A stretch of DNA of 64,000 nucleotides. Source: Acestrorhynchus altus (lineage: Eukaryota > Chordata > Actinopteri > Characiformes > Acestrorhynchidae). The notes beneath the pieces are model-generated. The model ran no database searches. It saw only the letters and a list, made by a program, of their open reading frames with translations, and was not told the DNA's origin. Of this stretch, positions 48,100-56,905 are shown piece by piece (position 1 is the stretch's first letter; every line of letters starts with the position of its first letter). The position numbers were made by a program, and so were the translations under genes. The stretch lies in assembly GCA_034509495.1 (NCBI GenBank), contig CM067507.1, positions 19,815,102 to 19,879,101 of the forward strand, in the 5' to 3' direction.

Positions 48100-48594
48100 C
48101 AAATAAATAAGTGGTAATCTGGATGAAACTAAGGCACTGGAATTTTCATGTCAACACCAGATAATTCCAAAGCATTCACAAAGATGTTCATACAACTGTA
48201 ACCTATGGTGAGCTTTGATTTGCCATCGAGTTAATCAGTTAGTGGATAGAATTCAGATTCTGAAGAGTTTCCAAATCTATGAATGAGTCAGATATTGTTC
48301 TTACACCTGTAAAAATAACAATGGTGAAGCCATCTTAGATTTCACCGTTTTTAAAGTAAGCAGGAGCACGGGTTGAGAAACAGTGAAGCCGCAGGGGCTC
48401 CTAAAAACCAATGAAATAAACACCTTCTGAAGTTTCCTTAAACTTCTCGCTGCTTTTCTTCTTCCTCCATTTCCAGGGTTTGAAAATCTTGCCCAGGGTA
48501 GAGAACTTGCCCTTGCGCTTGGGCGGAGGGGTGCCTTCCCCCGCATTACCGCCCTCACTCCCTGTGGTATTGTGCTGGTGGTCGCCTTCATCAT
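27616..48594 (-). CDS. phactr4: Phosphatase and actin regulator 4 (gene span; 12 downstream coding exons)
   Basis: PHACTR4 binds G-actin through RPEL motifs and the PP1 catalytic subunit through its C-terminus, linking actin levels to cofilin dephosphorylation and cell motility. Twelve exons splice in frame to 2492 nt (about 830 codons); human has 702 aa in total. In order: KFSTLGKIFKPWKWRKKKSS and RPRQEL (N-terminal RPEL); a charged region with KNGHTLPVG; Pro/Ser-rich linkers (NPAMLAELNQ, PSPPMPPKRT, PPLPTHIPPSPP, PLHIMIQRALTSPG, RAHSLLFE); a Glu/Asp stretch; VKRKDTLALKL; two clear C-terminal RPELs (LSQRPTAEEL, LSQRPTVAEL); then DYDRRADKPWTKLTPADKAA and FHRP-stop. The order matches human PHACTR4 closely, and rcc1 is the neighbour in both. 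The first coding exon lies upstream of 48594 and is not firmly located. Confidence 0.95.
27650..28032. mobile_element. MITE remnant split by the Tc1 insertion
   Basis: Contains cagttccactggtccacagc and ends aggggtgtccaaaaacattt acacata. The same family appears around 54860-55315 (cactccactgctccacagct ... aggggtgttcacaaacattt) and in part near 57062-57170. A hAT-like copy (27800-27955) sits inside it, and the Tc1 element inserted at its terminal repeat. Confidence 0.45.
28033..29631 (-). mobile_element. Near-complete Tc1/mariner element
   Basis: 1599 bp flanked by TA (28031-28032 and 29632-29633), with inverted terminal repeats: left caatggggaaaataagtatt, right (read inward) cagtggggaaaataagtatt, continuing complementary for over 70 bases. 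It carries one transposase frame on the - strand (separate entry). It lies in the last phactr4 intron. Confidence 0.95.
28247..29269 (-). pseudogene. Tc1 transposase, full length but with two nonsense codons
   Basis: A single frame of 341 codons from ATG 29269 to TGA 28247 with no frameshift. It has an N-terminal paired-like helix-turn-helix (MVKTKELSEDTRNRIVDLHQ), a second helix-turn-helix, and a DDE domain with WSDETK, HDNDPKH and SPDLNPIENLW all intact. It is broken only by in-frame TGA codons at 28927-28925 (after GLRS) and 28501-28499 (after ATKE). By comparison with relatives these replace Cys and Trp codons. Its acidic residues are in place, so the copy is recently dead. Confidence 0.93.
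29980..30056 (-). CDS. phactr4: phactr4 coding exon (C-terminal PP1-binding part)
   Basis: 77 nt; acceptor tgcttag, donor acaag|gtaagg, phase 2. It encodes AAIRKELNEFKSSEMEVHEE and SRIYTR, the conserved phosphatase-contacting end. Confidence 0.94.
30161..30298 (-). CDS. phactr4: phactr4 coding exon (last RPEL)
   Basis: 138 nt, phase 0 at both ends; acceptor caatcag, donor gacaag|gtaaag. It encodes LSQRPTVAELQARKILRFHE, then YVEVTHAQDYDRRADKPWTK and LTPADK. It includes the last RPEL and the start of the PP1-binding segment. Confidence 0.95.
30467..30528 (-). CDS. phactr4: phactr4 coding exon
   Basis: 62 nt; acceptor tctccag, donor aag|gtacaa. It encodes (P)KNEADRQAEVREIKRRLTRK, the linker between the last two RPELs, and matches human closely. 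Confidence 0.94.
30529..31195 (-). other. phactr4: phactr4 intron
   Basis: 0.67 kb, AT-rich; contains a local duplication of ttaaccacactatctttc near 31005-31045. Nothing else recognised. Confidence 0.6.
31196..31251 (-). CDS. phactr4: phactr4 coding exon (RPEL LSQRPTAEEL)
   Basis: 56 nt; acceptor tctccag, donor cagc|gtaagc, phase 1. It encodes RLSQRPTAEELEQRNILQ, a canonical RPEL with RP and EL correctly spaced. Confidence 0.94.
31356..31392. repeat. (GT)n microsatellite beside a splice donor
   Basis: Uninterrupted (GT) dinucleotides ending a few bases from the donor of the 31399-31579 exon (on the transcribed strand, (CA)n begins just after gtacata). Confidence 0.9.
31399..31579 (-). CDS. 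phactr4: phactr4 coding exon (degenerate first C-terminal RPEL)
   Basis: 181 nt; acceptor ttgtgcag, donor cg|gtacat. It encodes ALASRVKRKDTLALKLSSRP, SAPDRQAPERQARVEHMGLS and WQSKEQWEAIRTQIGTALTR. RP is present, but the EL of RPxxxEL is replaced by DRQ, so actin binding by this repeat is doubtful. The basic VKRK stretch is kept. Confidence 0.93.
31580..32673 (-). other. phactr4: phactr4 intron
   Basis: 1.1 kb; A/T-rich simple sequence at 32400-32575 (ATAATA, TAAA and TA runs). No other element recognised. Confidence 0.6.
32674..33014 (-). CDS. phactr4: phactr4 coding exon (acidic stretch)
   Basis: 341 nt; acceptor tctcag, donor ccca|gtatgt. It encodes GEDDYSDEEEEEEEDEEE and more Glu/Asp (about 30 acidic residues), then PEHLPLPQSQPELEPRSRRC, VSMIPEGPDSSEGEE and SDSDGPVLYKDDESDEDEED. 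Human PHACTR4 has an acidic region here too, but shorter. The GAG/GAA repeat may vary in length between alleles. Confidence 0.9.
33015..34179 (-). other. phactr4: phactr4 intron with a SINE
   Basis: 1.2 kb; holds an antisense SINE at 33433-33618. The rest is unrecognised. Confidence 0.6.
33433..33618 (-). mobile_element. tRNA-derived SINE with L2-like tail
   Basis: Read on the - strand it starts tagtggttggtatagtggat (like tRNA box A), then gggttcagtttcc (box B), and ends gtcatcctggattagagcat then cggctaaatgc. The end matches the LINE tail at 55145-55180 (gtcgctctggataagggcgt, ctgctaaatgc). Confidence 0.7.
34180..34693 (-). CDS. phactr4: phactr4 coding exon (proline-rich)
   Basis: 514 nt; acceptor ttctccag, donor aaat|gtgagt, phase 1 in and phase 2 out. 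It encodes ELNQVTGGTHLGPVKPSPPM, SMLSPEDRANIPG, PPLPTHIPPSPPRG, VPLHIMIQRALTSPG, RAHSLLFETPPEY and LPVTIQPLK, each with a counterpart in human PHACTR4. A His-rich insert (GHTHHLLHQHSYPH) is particular to this gene. Confidence 0.94.
36941..37141 (-). CDS. Unidentified coding-like stretch (possible exon)
   Basis: On the - strand a GC-rich open frame reads WLEFDPLRDGFLPLPASTLH, then GGDPFPLYWSCWKREGDYDV and YLSLPVYLCRRAGGMRT, and ends at a donor-like g|gtaacg (phase 1). The composition looks like a real protein (Trp, Cys and aromatic residues) and unlike the AT-rich surroundings. The plausible acceptors (tacccag before TGG) do not give a phase compatible with a phactr4 cassette exon. Its 5' side is cut by the Tc1 element. 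I do not recognise the family; it may be a gene fragment or pseudogene. Confidence 0.35.
37155..38449 (-). mobile_element. Decayed Tc1/mariner element, second family
   Basis: 1295 bp between TA dinucleotides, with inverted ends cactactcacaaaaa (left) and its complement (right). The - strand holds a broken transposase: REGCSQTEVTTEF and VISRLQQRYRKTGRVTERHR near the 5' end, and PALSPNLNPLENL near the catalytic Glu. Many frameshifts and stops; long dead. Confidence 0.85.
38664..38691. repeat. (CA)n microsatellite
   Basis: Uninterrupted CA run. Confidence 0.9.
39616..39745. mobile_element. hAT-like MITE copy with complementary ends
   Basis: cagtggttctcagtcctggt at the left. The block accactgtcctgcttgtttt pairs with aaaacaagcagagtagtggt at the right, about 80 bases away. 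The CAGNG start suggests a hAT family. Confidence 0.55.
41404..41811 (-). CDS. phactr4: phactr4 coding exon (Ser/Pro-rich)
   Basis: 408 nt; acceptor attctcag, donor ctgg|gtgagt, phase 1 at both ends. It encodes SDSGHYVPDPEAMRDTLREP, a Ser-rich run (TSFSSSSASSSSPPSS), and KQPPLPPPKPVNRTTNPAML. The last block matches human PPIPPPKPAHRNSNPVIAEL. Confidence 0.93.
41812..46450 (-). other. phactr4: phactr4 intron with fold-back element
   Basis: 4.6 kb; holds a long fold-back MITE (45240-45880). A weak relative of the 10978-11332 family may be at 44820-44900. The rest is unrecognised. Confidence 0.6.
45240..45880. mobile_element. Long fold-back MITE, complete
   Basis: The left arm contains gtgggtggtgggtcattc, gtatgagtggatcagac and cagcagtgctgctgga. 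The right arm contains the reverse complements gaatgacccaccacccac, gtctgatccactgatacc and tccagcaccacctgctg. The arms are roughly 200-300 bases each with a short loop. It is non-coding. A half copy lies at 19500-19905. Confidence 0.75.
46451..46897 (-). CDS. phactr4: phactr4 coding exon (charged linker)
   Basis: 447 nt; acceptor catgacag, donor cgag|gtgagt, phase 1 at both ends. It encodes EADDAHGPKQPYVKNGHTLP, VGGSGSGGSRGLETIRS, two related blocks (DEWKPNLSWQVEDARRGG and PEWKPTLPRHSSAEEGRG), and RRE. KNGHTLPVG aligns with human KNGHTTPIG. The EWKP blocks look like an internal duplication and help explain the extra length. Confidence 0.92.
46898..47578 (-). other. phactr4: phactr4 intron
   Basis: 0.68 kb; A-rich run near 47300-47330, otherwise nothing recognised. 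Confidence 0.6.
47579..47659 (-). CDS. phactr4: phactr4 coding exon (N-terminal RPEL)
   Basis: 81 nt; acceptor cccaacag, donor aatg|gtagga, phase 1 at both ends. It encodes VLERKMSMRRPRQELIEQGV and LKELPEN, the N-terminal RPEL (RPxxEL), aligned with human VLERKISMRKPREELVKRGV. Confidence 0.95.
47660..48423 (-). other. phactr4: phactr4 intron
   Basis: 0.76 kb with an (AAT)n run at about 48069-48098; nothing else recognised. Confidence 0.65.
48424..48594 (-). CDS. phactr4: phactr4 coding exon (basic N-terminal motif)
   Basis: 171 nt; acceptor tttcaag, donor gaag|gtgttt, phase 1 at both ends. It encodes DEGDHQHNTTGSEGGNAGEG, then TPPPKRKGKFSTLGKIFKPW and KWRKKKSSEKFKETSE. The KIFKPWKWRKKKSS block is the family signature and holds nuclear-localisation-type basic residues. 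The exon opens with two bases of a codon, so a coding exon ending in phase 1 must lie upstream. Confidence 0.95.
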
Positions 48595-48832
48595 CTTGAA
48601 AGAAAACGGGGGAGAAGAAAGATAGATGAAGACCAGAACAACCAGAAAGGCAAAAACGATTAAAAGGCACAGAGTAGCGAAGCGGTTCAAATCTGAGTGG
48701 ATTATAATATTGAACAGCTTTTGGGAACGCTGACGTACATCTCAGTCACAGACAAGAAGAGACACACAAGGTAAAGTGTTTAGGTCATAATCAGTCAATG
48801 TGCAGCTGTGCAATGTGAACAACTTTCCATGT

Positions 48833-48949
48833 ACCGTATTTTCTGGACTATAAGCCATGCTTTAATCCATGCGGCTCATAATGAGGTGCAGTTTTTCTTC
48901 TTATATATGTTAAATTTGCAGGTTCGGCTTATAGTCCGGAAAATACGGT
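48833..48949. mobile_element. 117-bp MITE with 24-base inverted ends
   Basis: Left accgtattttctggactata (to agcc, 48856) pairs with right ggcttatagtccggaaaata (to cggt, 48949), one mismatch in 24. The interior is non-coding. This terminal sequence is a widespread vertebrate MITE type. Confidence 0.8.
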
Positions 48950-49143
48950 GCATTGTTACAGATAAAGGTGTTAATAGATAATAGATGTGCGAGAATCAAA
49001 AGTTGCTTTTCTATTGTGTCAATTAAAGAATCGTGAATATTTCTGTATGTACACCAACATGCAGCAAGCACACACACAGTCAGTGGATAACCTAGTACCA
49101 CATGGGAAGGTGGCTTGGTGATCTTGATATTGTAATGATAATT

Positions 49144-49146
<3 letters not shown>

Positions 49147-49174
<28 letters not shown>
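49147..49174. repeat. Poly(A) run
   Basis: About 28 consecutive A, likely the remnant of a retroposon tail or simple expansion. No body was recognised beside it. Confidence 0.8.
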
Positions 49175-49176
<2 letters not shown>

Positions 49177-51297
49177 ATATGAAATGATGAAAACCTTAAA
49201 GTATAGTGTTAAAGTATCAGTATCTGTACAGATATGCTGTATTCTCAAAAGGTAAAATGAATTACAATGTTACTACAACATAATTTGATGGTAACCACAG
49301 TAACAGATGATGTATTGTGATTATGGCCATTTTTTACATATTGTACAAAATATCTCAAAATGTAACTCAATATATGGATATTTATGATATACTGCCCAAC
49401 TTCTCATTAGTGAAGCAATCAAAAAGAAATCTCTCCTCTTCCTCAAGTAAATGGATCAATACATTTCACTCGTATCCAACCGAATTTAAAAAATGTGTTT
49501 AAATGCTAAAGGAGCCGTCCAGTACACTCAACCTGCATGCAGATTCTGACTGATCAGTAAGAAGGGGCGGGGCAAATGATGTGACTGACCCAGATATTGG
49601 ATTACACATGAAAATGAGAGGGTGGGGTGTGTGTGGGGGTGTGGGGGGGGGATGTTTGTGCTCTTTCTTTGCTCACACAGTTTCATGATCAAAATTCTGA
49701 GACAGGATAATACATATATAGATAACAGAGACATTCGGGTTGCATTTTTTACTTTATTTGGACTACTGTCAAGTATTTTGAAGACAAATGTATAAATATC
49801 CTTATCAATCTCATTGTTACAAATAACTCTCTGGATGATCAATTTCCAGCAGGATTTCTGAGATTTGTAGTCCTTATATTGGAAAAAACCCCAAAAAGTA
49901 CATTTTTGATCAAAACATTGTCAAATTTGTACAAATATTTCTTGTTCTTAATTTTTCATCTTAAATGACTGTCTCCTATAAATATGTTTCTAATGTTTTG
50001 GTGAATAAAAGAATAAAATAGGCCTGGGTTCTAAAGGTTAATGATCATAATGTGAATCTGGCAGTTGCAGGCCATTGTGTCCAAATATTATGGGACCAGT
50101 GGGAATGCTCCAAAGTGACTTACAAGAAAATCTTATTTTACACCAACGTCTATTAATAGACCCACATGACAGTGATGAAGTTCAGAGTAAACTCAATGCA
50201 ACACGTACATTATTTCAATAACGCGGATCTAATCTACACACAGATGAATGCGAGTATCTTTTAGTTTGCTATAGTTTACCACCTGAATAACATCACTGGG
50301 CGTAACCTGGCAACCACAATATGTTTTGGCCCCACCCCCCGGCATGTTGCTTCACTGCATTTCAAACACATTGAGTTGCTGAGGATCATCAGAATGGCTG
50401 TTGTTTTAAACTCCTCAGCAGTGTGTTTCCTGGCAGATGAAGTTGAAGGCAAACAGACCCCTGCACAGAGCCTCAGTCGTCTCCCAGCCAGCAGCTGCCA
50501 CACTTCATGAGCAGCTCACATTCCTCTAAAACACAAGACTGCAAACTGCTTCACAACCACTCACTATTAAATCTCCTGTTGTGTCAGTCAGTGTGTGATC
50601 TATTCAATACATGAAGGTTTTGATGTCGCCAGACTGTAACTGGTGTACACATTAGTTTTCACTGTATTGTACACTGTATTTGAGTGATAAGAGATCTCTA
50701 TAATGTCTTTGTGTAACATTTAAACATAATTAAATATAATATAGGCACCTGATCAATAGTATTAATAATTCATTTTGCACTGTGTTCACAGGTTTGAAAA
50801 CAAGATCCTAAGATCACAGTGATGCACGGAACACTGTGTAAAGGTGTGCACTTAGAATTTCTTTTTTGAATTTTTAGTTTCAATTGTTCTTTTATTCCAC
50901 CTTCTTGCAGAAAAAGCAAGATTTTTTATTAAAAAAGTGTTTTTCCCCCCATTTCCTGAGCTTTAGTAATTTAAGGGCAGTTTCAAATACGTGTTCTCAC
51001 ACTGGGGGTGTTTCAGGTAAGGATGGTCTGATAGATGCTGAAGAAATCTTTTGGGAGATGTTCAACTATATTAATGCTTAAAGTAAAGTACCGTACAAGT
51101 CAAGGGTTATGCATTTGTGATTCATACTGCGCATGCTGCCACAAATCACATAATGATTTCATTATTTAAACACACACACACACACACACACAAACACTGT
51201 AAAAAACTAAAACGTAAGGCAGAGCCTTTCTCATTGCTCCCTCTGTTTACTGATACAACTGCCACACTCCCAGAACCCACAGGCTACTTGATCAGTG

Positions 51298-51298
<1 letters not shown>

Positions 51299-51369
<71 letters not shown>
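51299..51369. repeat. Long (CA)n microsatellite
   Basis: About 70 bases of uninterrupted CA; a shorter (CA)n is at 51170-51191. Confidence 0.95.
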
Positions 51370-51372
<3 letters not shown>

Positions 51373-52929
51373 TACTACTATTAAGAAGAAGAAACCATAA
51401 ACATACTTTTTTGTTTACTTTTTAATTACTGTCTAATACTGTAAATAACCCAATAACTTAATATCCTTATCAATCTAATATCTATGAAGAAAACTCATCA
51501 TCAAAATATTTGCTTACAGGACTAATAGGGTTCTCAACAACAGGACAAAACATGAAACAAGAAGGTGTTCTAAATCTAAATCTGCAATCGATCAGTGTTT
51601 GTCTGGTGATACACAATATGAACTTAAGTTACGTACACGTACTTTTCAAATAAAGTCAGCGTCTCAGTACTAATGTGCTGTACAGTTAATTTATAATCAT
51701 CATTCCTATTTTTATGCACAGAGGGCAACTTCATAAAAGTAGCAGTGTTCGCTTTATGTAGCCTGAAACTAATCTTAGTCCTACTTGATATTAAAAACAC
51801 AGAAACCCAGCTCTTCTACAACATTACAGTGAAATCCTGCTGCAATTAACATCATCTTAACAGCTTAATAAACATGTGTGTAATAAAACGCATTCACAGC
51901 ACTCAATGTTTTAGTAAAACTAGAACTAGTAAAATGTTTAATAACAGTTACAGTAGAAAGTTATTAGTACAAATTTTTGTAAAAAGTTCCAGTAAAATGC
52001 CTCCTTCACCTACTCAGAACAAGTACGATTCCTGCAGTTACCTGACCGTTTCCCCCCATTATTCAGAAAAGGTACAGTGCTGTTGGCCATTCATAATAAA
52101 GCTGTACATTCCTTTACAATGGGATTTCACGGTGAATTGCAGATGCAAAACTGCTTTATCCACTAAAAAAAAACCCTCTTTGCAGTATGCATTACTACTG
52201 GAGCCCTAACAATACTACATGGACATTCTGGGAAGTGCACATAGCCGTGCTGATTTGGATATTCTGGTAGTCTTCTACAATTCTATAGTAAAGTAAATAC
52301 ATCTTAATTATAGACATTTTAGAATAGGAATAAACAGCCAACGAATCTCAATTATTTATGGAAAAAAATGTACTGAGATGAAACACCAGTTTTCTGATTC
52401 AGTTTCCATTAAAAAAAAACCTTAACCGTGCTGTGTGACTAGTATTTGTTACTATAGTATCATACCCATTTTCAAACAAATGGATGAGAAAAATATAACT
52501 ATAAATAAAACTATAAATATAGAAAATCTCTTCTTCTACTTCCAAATACAAACAGCAGATTTACTCAAAGTTTAGACATTTCTCAGCGTGTTTCAACAAA
52601 CATGAAGCAACCTTTCTCTTTATGCAGGCTTTTTATGAACACCACTAATTTTTCTCCCTCTCTCCCCTCATGTCCCAAGCTGCCCTAGCTGTCCGGCTGA
52701 AACTGGTCCACCCTCTACTCATCCACTTCTGAGAACCAACTGCTAGATTAGATTACGTAACCTGCATGGACTTCAGTACCAACACTAGCTTGCATCCAAC
52801 TCACATTTCCACTCCCATATAACTCATTATCCATTCATACTTGTATCACAGTTAATGCAGGCACAATTACATTTCCTCTCCTTCATTTCTTTTCGATTCT
52901 ACATCTTTTATGCCCATGTATTGTGCTTT

Positions 52930-53145
52930 TGTTTATGCTCTCCGGCGTCAACCAGAGGAGGATGGATTCCTCTCTTGAGCCTTGGTTCCTCTCAAGGGTT
53001 CTTCCTCCTAGTCTGAGGGAGTTTTGCCTTGCCACTTTTGCCGCTGGCTGCTCATTTCAGGCTTGGACCTGGATTTCTGTAAAGCTGCTTTGTGACATCT
53101 CCTTGTTGTTAAAAGTGCTATATAAATAAACTTTGATTTGAACAT
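52930..53145 (+). mobile_element. LINE 3' tail
   Basis: Contains tctgagggagttttgccttg, taaagctgctttgtgacatc and aaaagtgctatataaataaa, ending in ctttgatttgaa. It is the same family, in opposite orientation, as 18615-18800. Only the 3' untranslated end is present. Confidence 0.65.
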
Positions 53146-53530
53146 GAAAAGTGATTTCAGAAAGTGCCTGAAAATTCTTTATGTCCTGTAAATTGTGAGG
53201 TGGGGCCTCCATGGACCATATAATTTGTAGGTACTGACCACTGTATACTCTGAACATCTCAGAACACCTGTTTTATGCTATGGAGATGTTGTGACCTGGT
53301 AATCTAGCAGTCATAGTTCTTGCAGTTCTTGTCAAAGTCAGCCAGATTTTCACATGTACCATTTTTTACTGCTTTTAACAGCTCACCTTCAAGAACCGCT
53401 GATCTGTCTGCCTAAGTGTAGCATTGGGTTGAAAGCTCCATCAAGTCATTTCATTTTGTGAATGAAATAAGACTTGTATGAGAAAAATCTACCTTAATAA
53501 ATGTTGGTCTGGCTTCTTTGCAACGCATTT

Positions 53531-53796
53531 TTACATCTGGTCTTGGTCAGCATTGTAGTTTTTCCTATCTGATTTGGCTCTTCCCAATGAAACATAATAT
53601 TTATCATTTAGCATTAGCTTTGCCAGTAGCTTAAGGTCCAGCTCGGCAAACACAGGATGTTTGGCGTCACCACTGCTGCTCTGCAACGAGGTTCCCACAA
53701 CACGCCATGCACATTCCAGACCAGCAGCCAGCTGTTCATTGCTCTCCTGACCCAGACAACACACCCTCTCTAAGCAGGGCAGCACCTGATCTGGGC
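53531..53796 (-). CDS. Unidentified open frame with an acceptor-like start
   Basis: After a good acceptor on the - strand (cttgtctctgtcag) the frame reads GPDQVLPCLERVCCLGQESN, EQLAAGLECAWRVVGTSLQS, SSGDAKHPVFAELDLKLLAK and LMLNDKYYVSLGRAK, and stops at 53531. Its amphipathic, Leu/Ala-rich make-up resembles a helical repeat protein. It could be the last exon of an unknown gene, an exon with a donor near its end (cagat|gtaaaa), or a decayed copy. I do not recognise it. Confidence 0.35.
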
Positions 53797-54859
53797 CTGA
53801 CAGAGACAAGCGAAATGGGATTAGAGAGGCAAGCAATATGACTGTATGATTTTTCTTAGACGAACAGAACAAAGCTATGGATTGCAATCTAACGAACACT
53901 GAATGAATAAGAAATGAACCTGGGTAAAAACAATATGTCCTTATGGACTCTCGCTATGTGTCTAATTAGGACTGTTTAACTTGGACATTTTTAAAAGGAC
54001 AAAAAGATTAAACAAATTGCTACACAAATAACTCAGCAGTAACTAATCAGGACTGAGCAGAGGCCAGCATTTAACTACAAACAGAAAAATGCCTTTACAA
54101 AAAAAATCATATCTCACTACTGTTCAATGAAAACTATTTCATTCCATTTTTGTTCATTTTTCTTCATTTGAATCTTATAGTTACCCTGTATACTGTGTTA
54201 ATAATTCTGGATCAACAGACCAACAGAAATGCTCTAAAATGACTGTTATTTACTCTAATTCTACATTCACCTACATTCACAGTTAAGAGCATTTTGTCCT
54301 CTCCTGTAAAGTTGCCATTTCATTGGACACTGATGATACATAAGATAAAAAGCAGAGGAAATTACAAACAATTTAAAGAGAACTTAAAACAAACTATCAT
54401 TCCAATTCAAAATCAGTTATGATATCAAAAATATCAATTTTATTTATTTTAATTACATGATCTACAATATTAAGGCACTTAAAATGGTTCTTTGAGCAAA
54501 GCCACAGAAGAAGCATGTTTGTAAAAGGGATACGTGATTGTGGCTAAAGTTTTGAAAGCCTACAGGAGCATCACCTAAACGTAAAGGTTAAACAAACACT
54601 CTCCAAACATGTCATACAGGCTTCCTCTTTACACTGGACATATGTATTGGGACGCTTGCTCATTCGCAGTTTCTTCCAAAATCAAAAGTATTACAAAAAA
54701 AAGTTCTGATTTAGTTGGAGTAACTATCTCTACAATCAAATCCTCACAGCCATGCTCTAAAATCTTTGAGAAAGCCTTCCCTGAAGAGAATTTCACTTAC
54801 AAGAGAATCAGTGACGTCATGTTGGATGTTGGATGATCACCAGACCACCTCATCTCCAA

Positions 54860-55315
54860 GGTACTGGATGGAGCGCAATCATTCGAGAGAACACACTCCA
54901 CTGCTCCACAGCTCAATGCTGGTGGCCTTTATACCCCACTAGTGGCTAGTAACCAGCCCACGCCTGGCATTCGGCAGGGTTGTCCTATACTACTGGCACT
55001 ATATTTCTACAGGGACAAGACACGGTATCGTGGAACGAACTTCCCCTGGGAGTCCGAGCAGCCGAGTCCCTCAATGTCTTCAAACACAGACTGAAGACTC
55101 GTCTGTTTCTAAGTTCTAAGTAAACAGCAAAGCACTTTTGTAAGTCGCTCTGGATAAGGGCGTCTGCTAAATGCCACAAATGTAAATGTAATGTAAATGT
55201 ATCATGACTGTATGTCACTATTTGTCTACAGCTTGTACGTGTGAATTTGCACATCTGTGTCAATGAATGCATTCTTTGGAAGGGGTGTTCACAAACATTT
55301 GCACATACGGTGTAC
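54860..55315. mobile_element. MITE copy containing a nested LINE tail
   Basis: The left part has cactccactgctccacagct and ggcctttataccccactagt; the right end has aggggtgttcacaaacattt. The LINE tail at 54990-55202 sits inside it. It is the same family as 27650-28032. Confidence 0.45.
54990..55202 (+). mobile_element. L2-like LINE 3' end
   Basis: The + strand frame SWNELPLGVRAAESLNVFKH, then RLKTRLF, is the typical C-terminal end of L2-type reverse transcriptase proteins. It is followed by aagtcgctctggataagggc and gtctgctaaatgcc, with a (TGTAAA)n-like tail. 5' truncated, as usual for LINEs. Confidence 0.7.
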
Positions 55316-55705
55316 ATGCACATAAATAGAACATTTTCTTTTGGCCACAGTAACATGAAAGAAAAAAGCTAGGAAACAGGGAAGAAACAACATGGGTAGA
55401 GCTGTCTGATAATCTGCAATTTCTGTTATTTTCAGCATAGCCCTCAGAACCATGCGTGCACTCCAAATGACTGATATAAGACCTGCTGCCCCCTTTACTT
55501 CCTGTAATGAGATCTACAGCTGGAAATCTGAATTACCCTCTCAATGCACTTCCTCTTTCTGGAGATCAAAAAAAAATAATAATCACAGACAGGCTGGGTA
55601 TGAGCTCAGACGCACTCCGCATGGTTCACCAGCAGTCTGAATCAGCAAGGCAGCCCACACCCCAACAGAGGCTACACAGTACCGAGAGTGGGAGAGCGGC
55701 ACTAC

Positions 55706-55751
55706 CTGGGCTCCAGCTGCCATGGCGACGGGTGTGGAGGCAGCAGGCCAT
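55706..55751 (-). CDS. phactr4: Candidate first coding exon of phactr4
   Basis: ATG 55751-55749 opens MACCLHTRRHGSWSP and reaches a donor ccag|gtagtg in phase 1, which is exactly the phase required by the exon at 48594 (the junction codon would be GAT). A second ATG with a strong Kozak context (gtcgccATGg, 55723) is in the wrong phase (0). It lies in a GC-rich patch. The peptide has no similarity I recognise, so this rests on phase and location only. Confidence 0.25.
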
Positions 55752-56363
55752 GGGGGAGTGAAGGTGTCCACAACTTGCCCTCCTGCTCTACGCCCCCTGT
55801 CCTGGAGACCCTGGAGAAAACAGTAGGGGTGGGAGAAAGATCCCAAAGAGCCAGCCACCCTAGTTGGCAAGACCAACTATAATCTAGAACCAAAAGGCCA
55901 GTCAGGCTTTGCAGTCATCTTTGTTTAGGAATCTTGAGCCCCAGGTCCATTGTTTTTGGGACAAACAGAAAGGTTCTCATCCTCAAGAATAGGATTGTCC
56001 CTGTCAATCCCATGGCTGATTGAATAATTGATCAGTCTTTGATCGTTTTTGATGAACTGCGTAATTAAAGTACCGTACAGTAATAATCAATAATCCTTGG
56101 ACAATTCAATGTTTAACAGATAAGTGTGAGTGCTCCATTCCAGAGACACAAACTCAAATCTGAAAGTATTGCCACTAAAGCTACTGACCACCCATCACAC
56201 GAGCAGGGTCTCACACTGAACTCATCCTGCAGAACAGTACACTCCAGTCTCACACAGGCAACCATCCAAATCTGAGGCAGGGACAGTGCTGAGACAAACT
56301 AGCCACAGACACAGATCAGCAGGCACAGTTCGCAACAATACCCCAGTCCCAGTCCTTTGGTCT

Positions 56364-56385
56364 CGAGAGAGAGAGAGAGAGAGAG
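56364..56385. repeat. (GA)n microsatellite
   Basis: Short run of GA dinucleotides; a longer one is at 60316-60355. Confidence 0.85.
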
Positions 56386-56853
56386 AAAAAAATGCTGCAG
56401 TCCTCCTGTGGAGCTCTTCCAGCCAGCCAGTCGAGTCCGAGCTGGTCATGGTCACTGTTCATAGATACTGGACCTTAATCGACCCGGCATTGCTCACAGC
56501 TCTGGTTGGCTTGAACGAGAGTAGATCTGGATGAGGCAGCTGCAGACACTACGGCGTGTTGATCATGTCCGTCTGAGCGAGGTGTGAGCAGGCTTCACAT
56601 CCTGTGCTAGGGCTGTGCGACTGGCAGAGAGAGACTCTGAGTGGATCAGGCACTGTAGTGGGAGGGGGGGGGGGGGGTAGGGGAGTAGGCGAGTAGGGGG
56701 GTGAGGCCTGGGAAACACAGGGAGGAAACGGTACTCCACCCTGATCCTGAGTGAGGGGGAAGGAGGAGAGATGGGGTGGATAGAGAGGACCCCCACCCAT
56801 TAACCACACTGGTGTGAAGTGGAAAATATATTAGAGCAGATGTGTAAAAACAA

Positions 56854-56854
<1 letters not shown>

Positions 56855-56902
<48 letters not shown>
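56855..56902. repeat. (CA)n microsatellite
   Basis: Uninterrupted CA run; a poly(G) tract lies about 190 bases upstream at 56661-56677. Confidence 0.9.
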
Positions 56903-56905
<3 letters not shown>

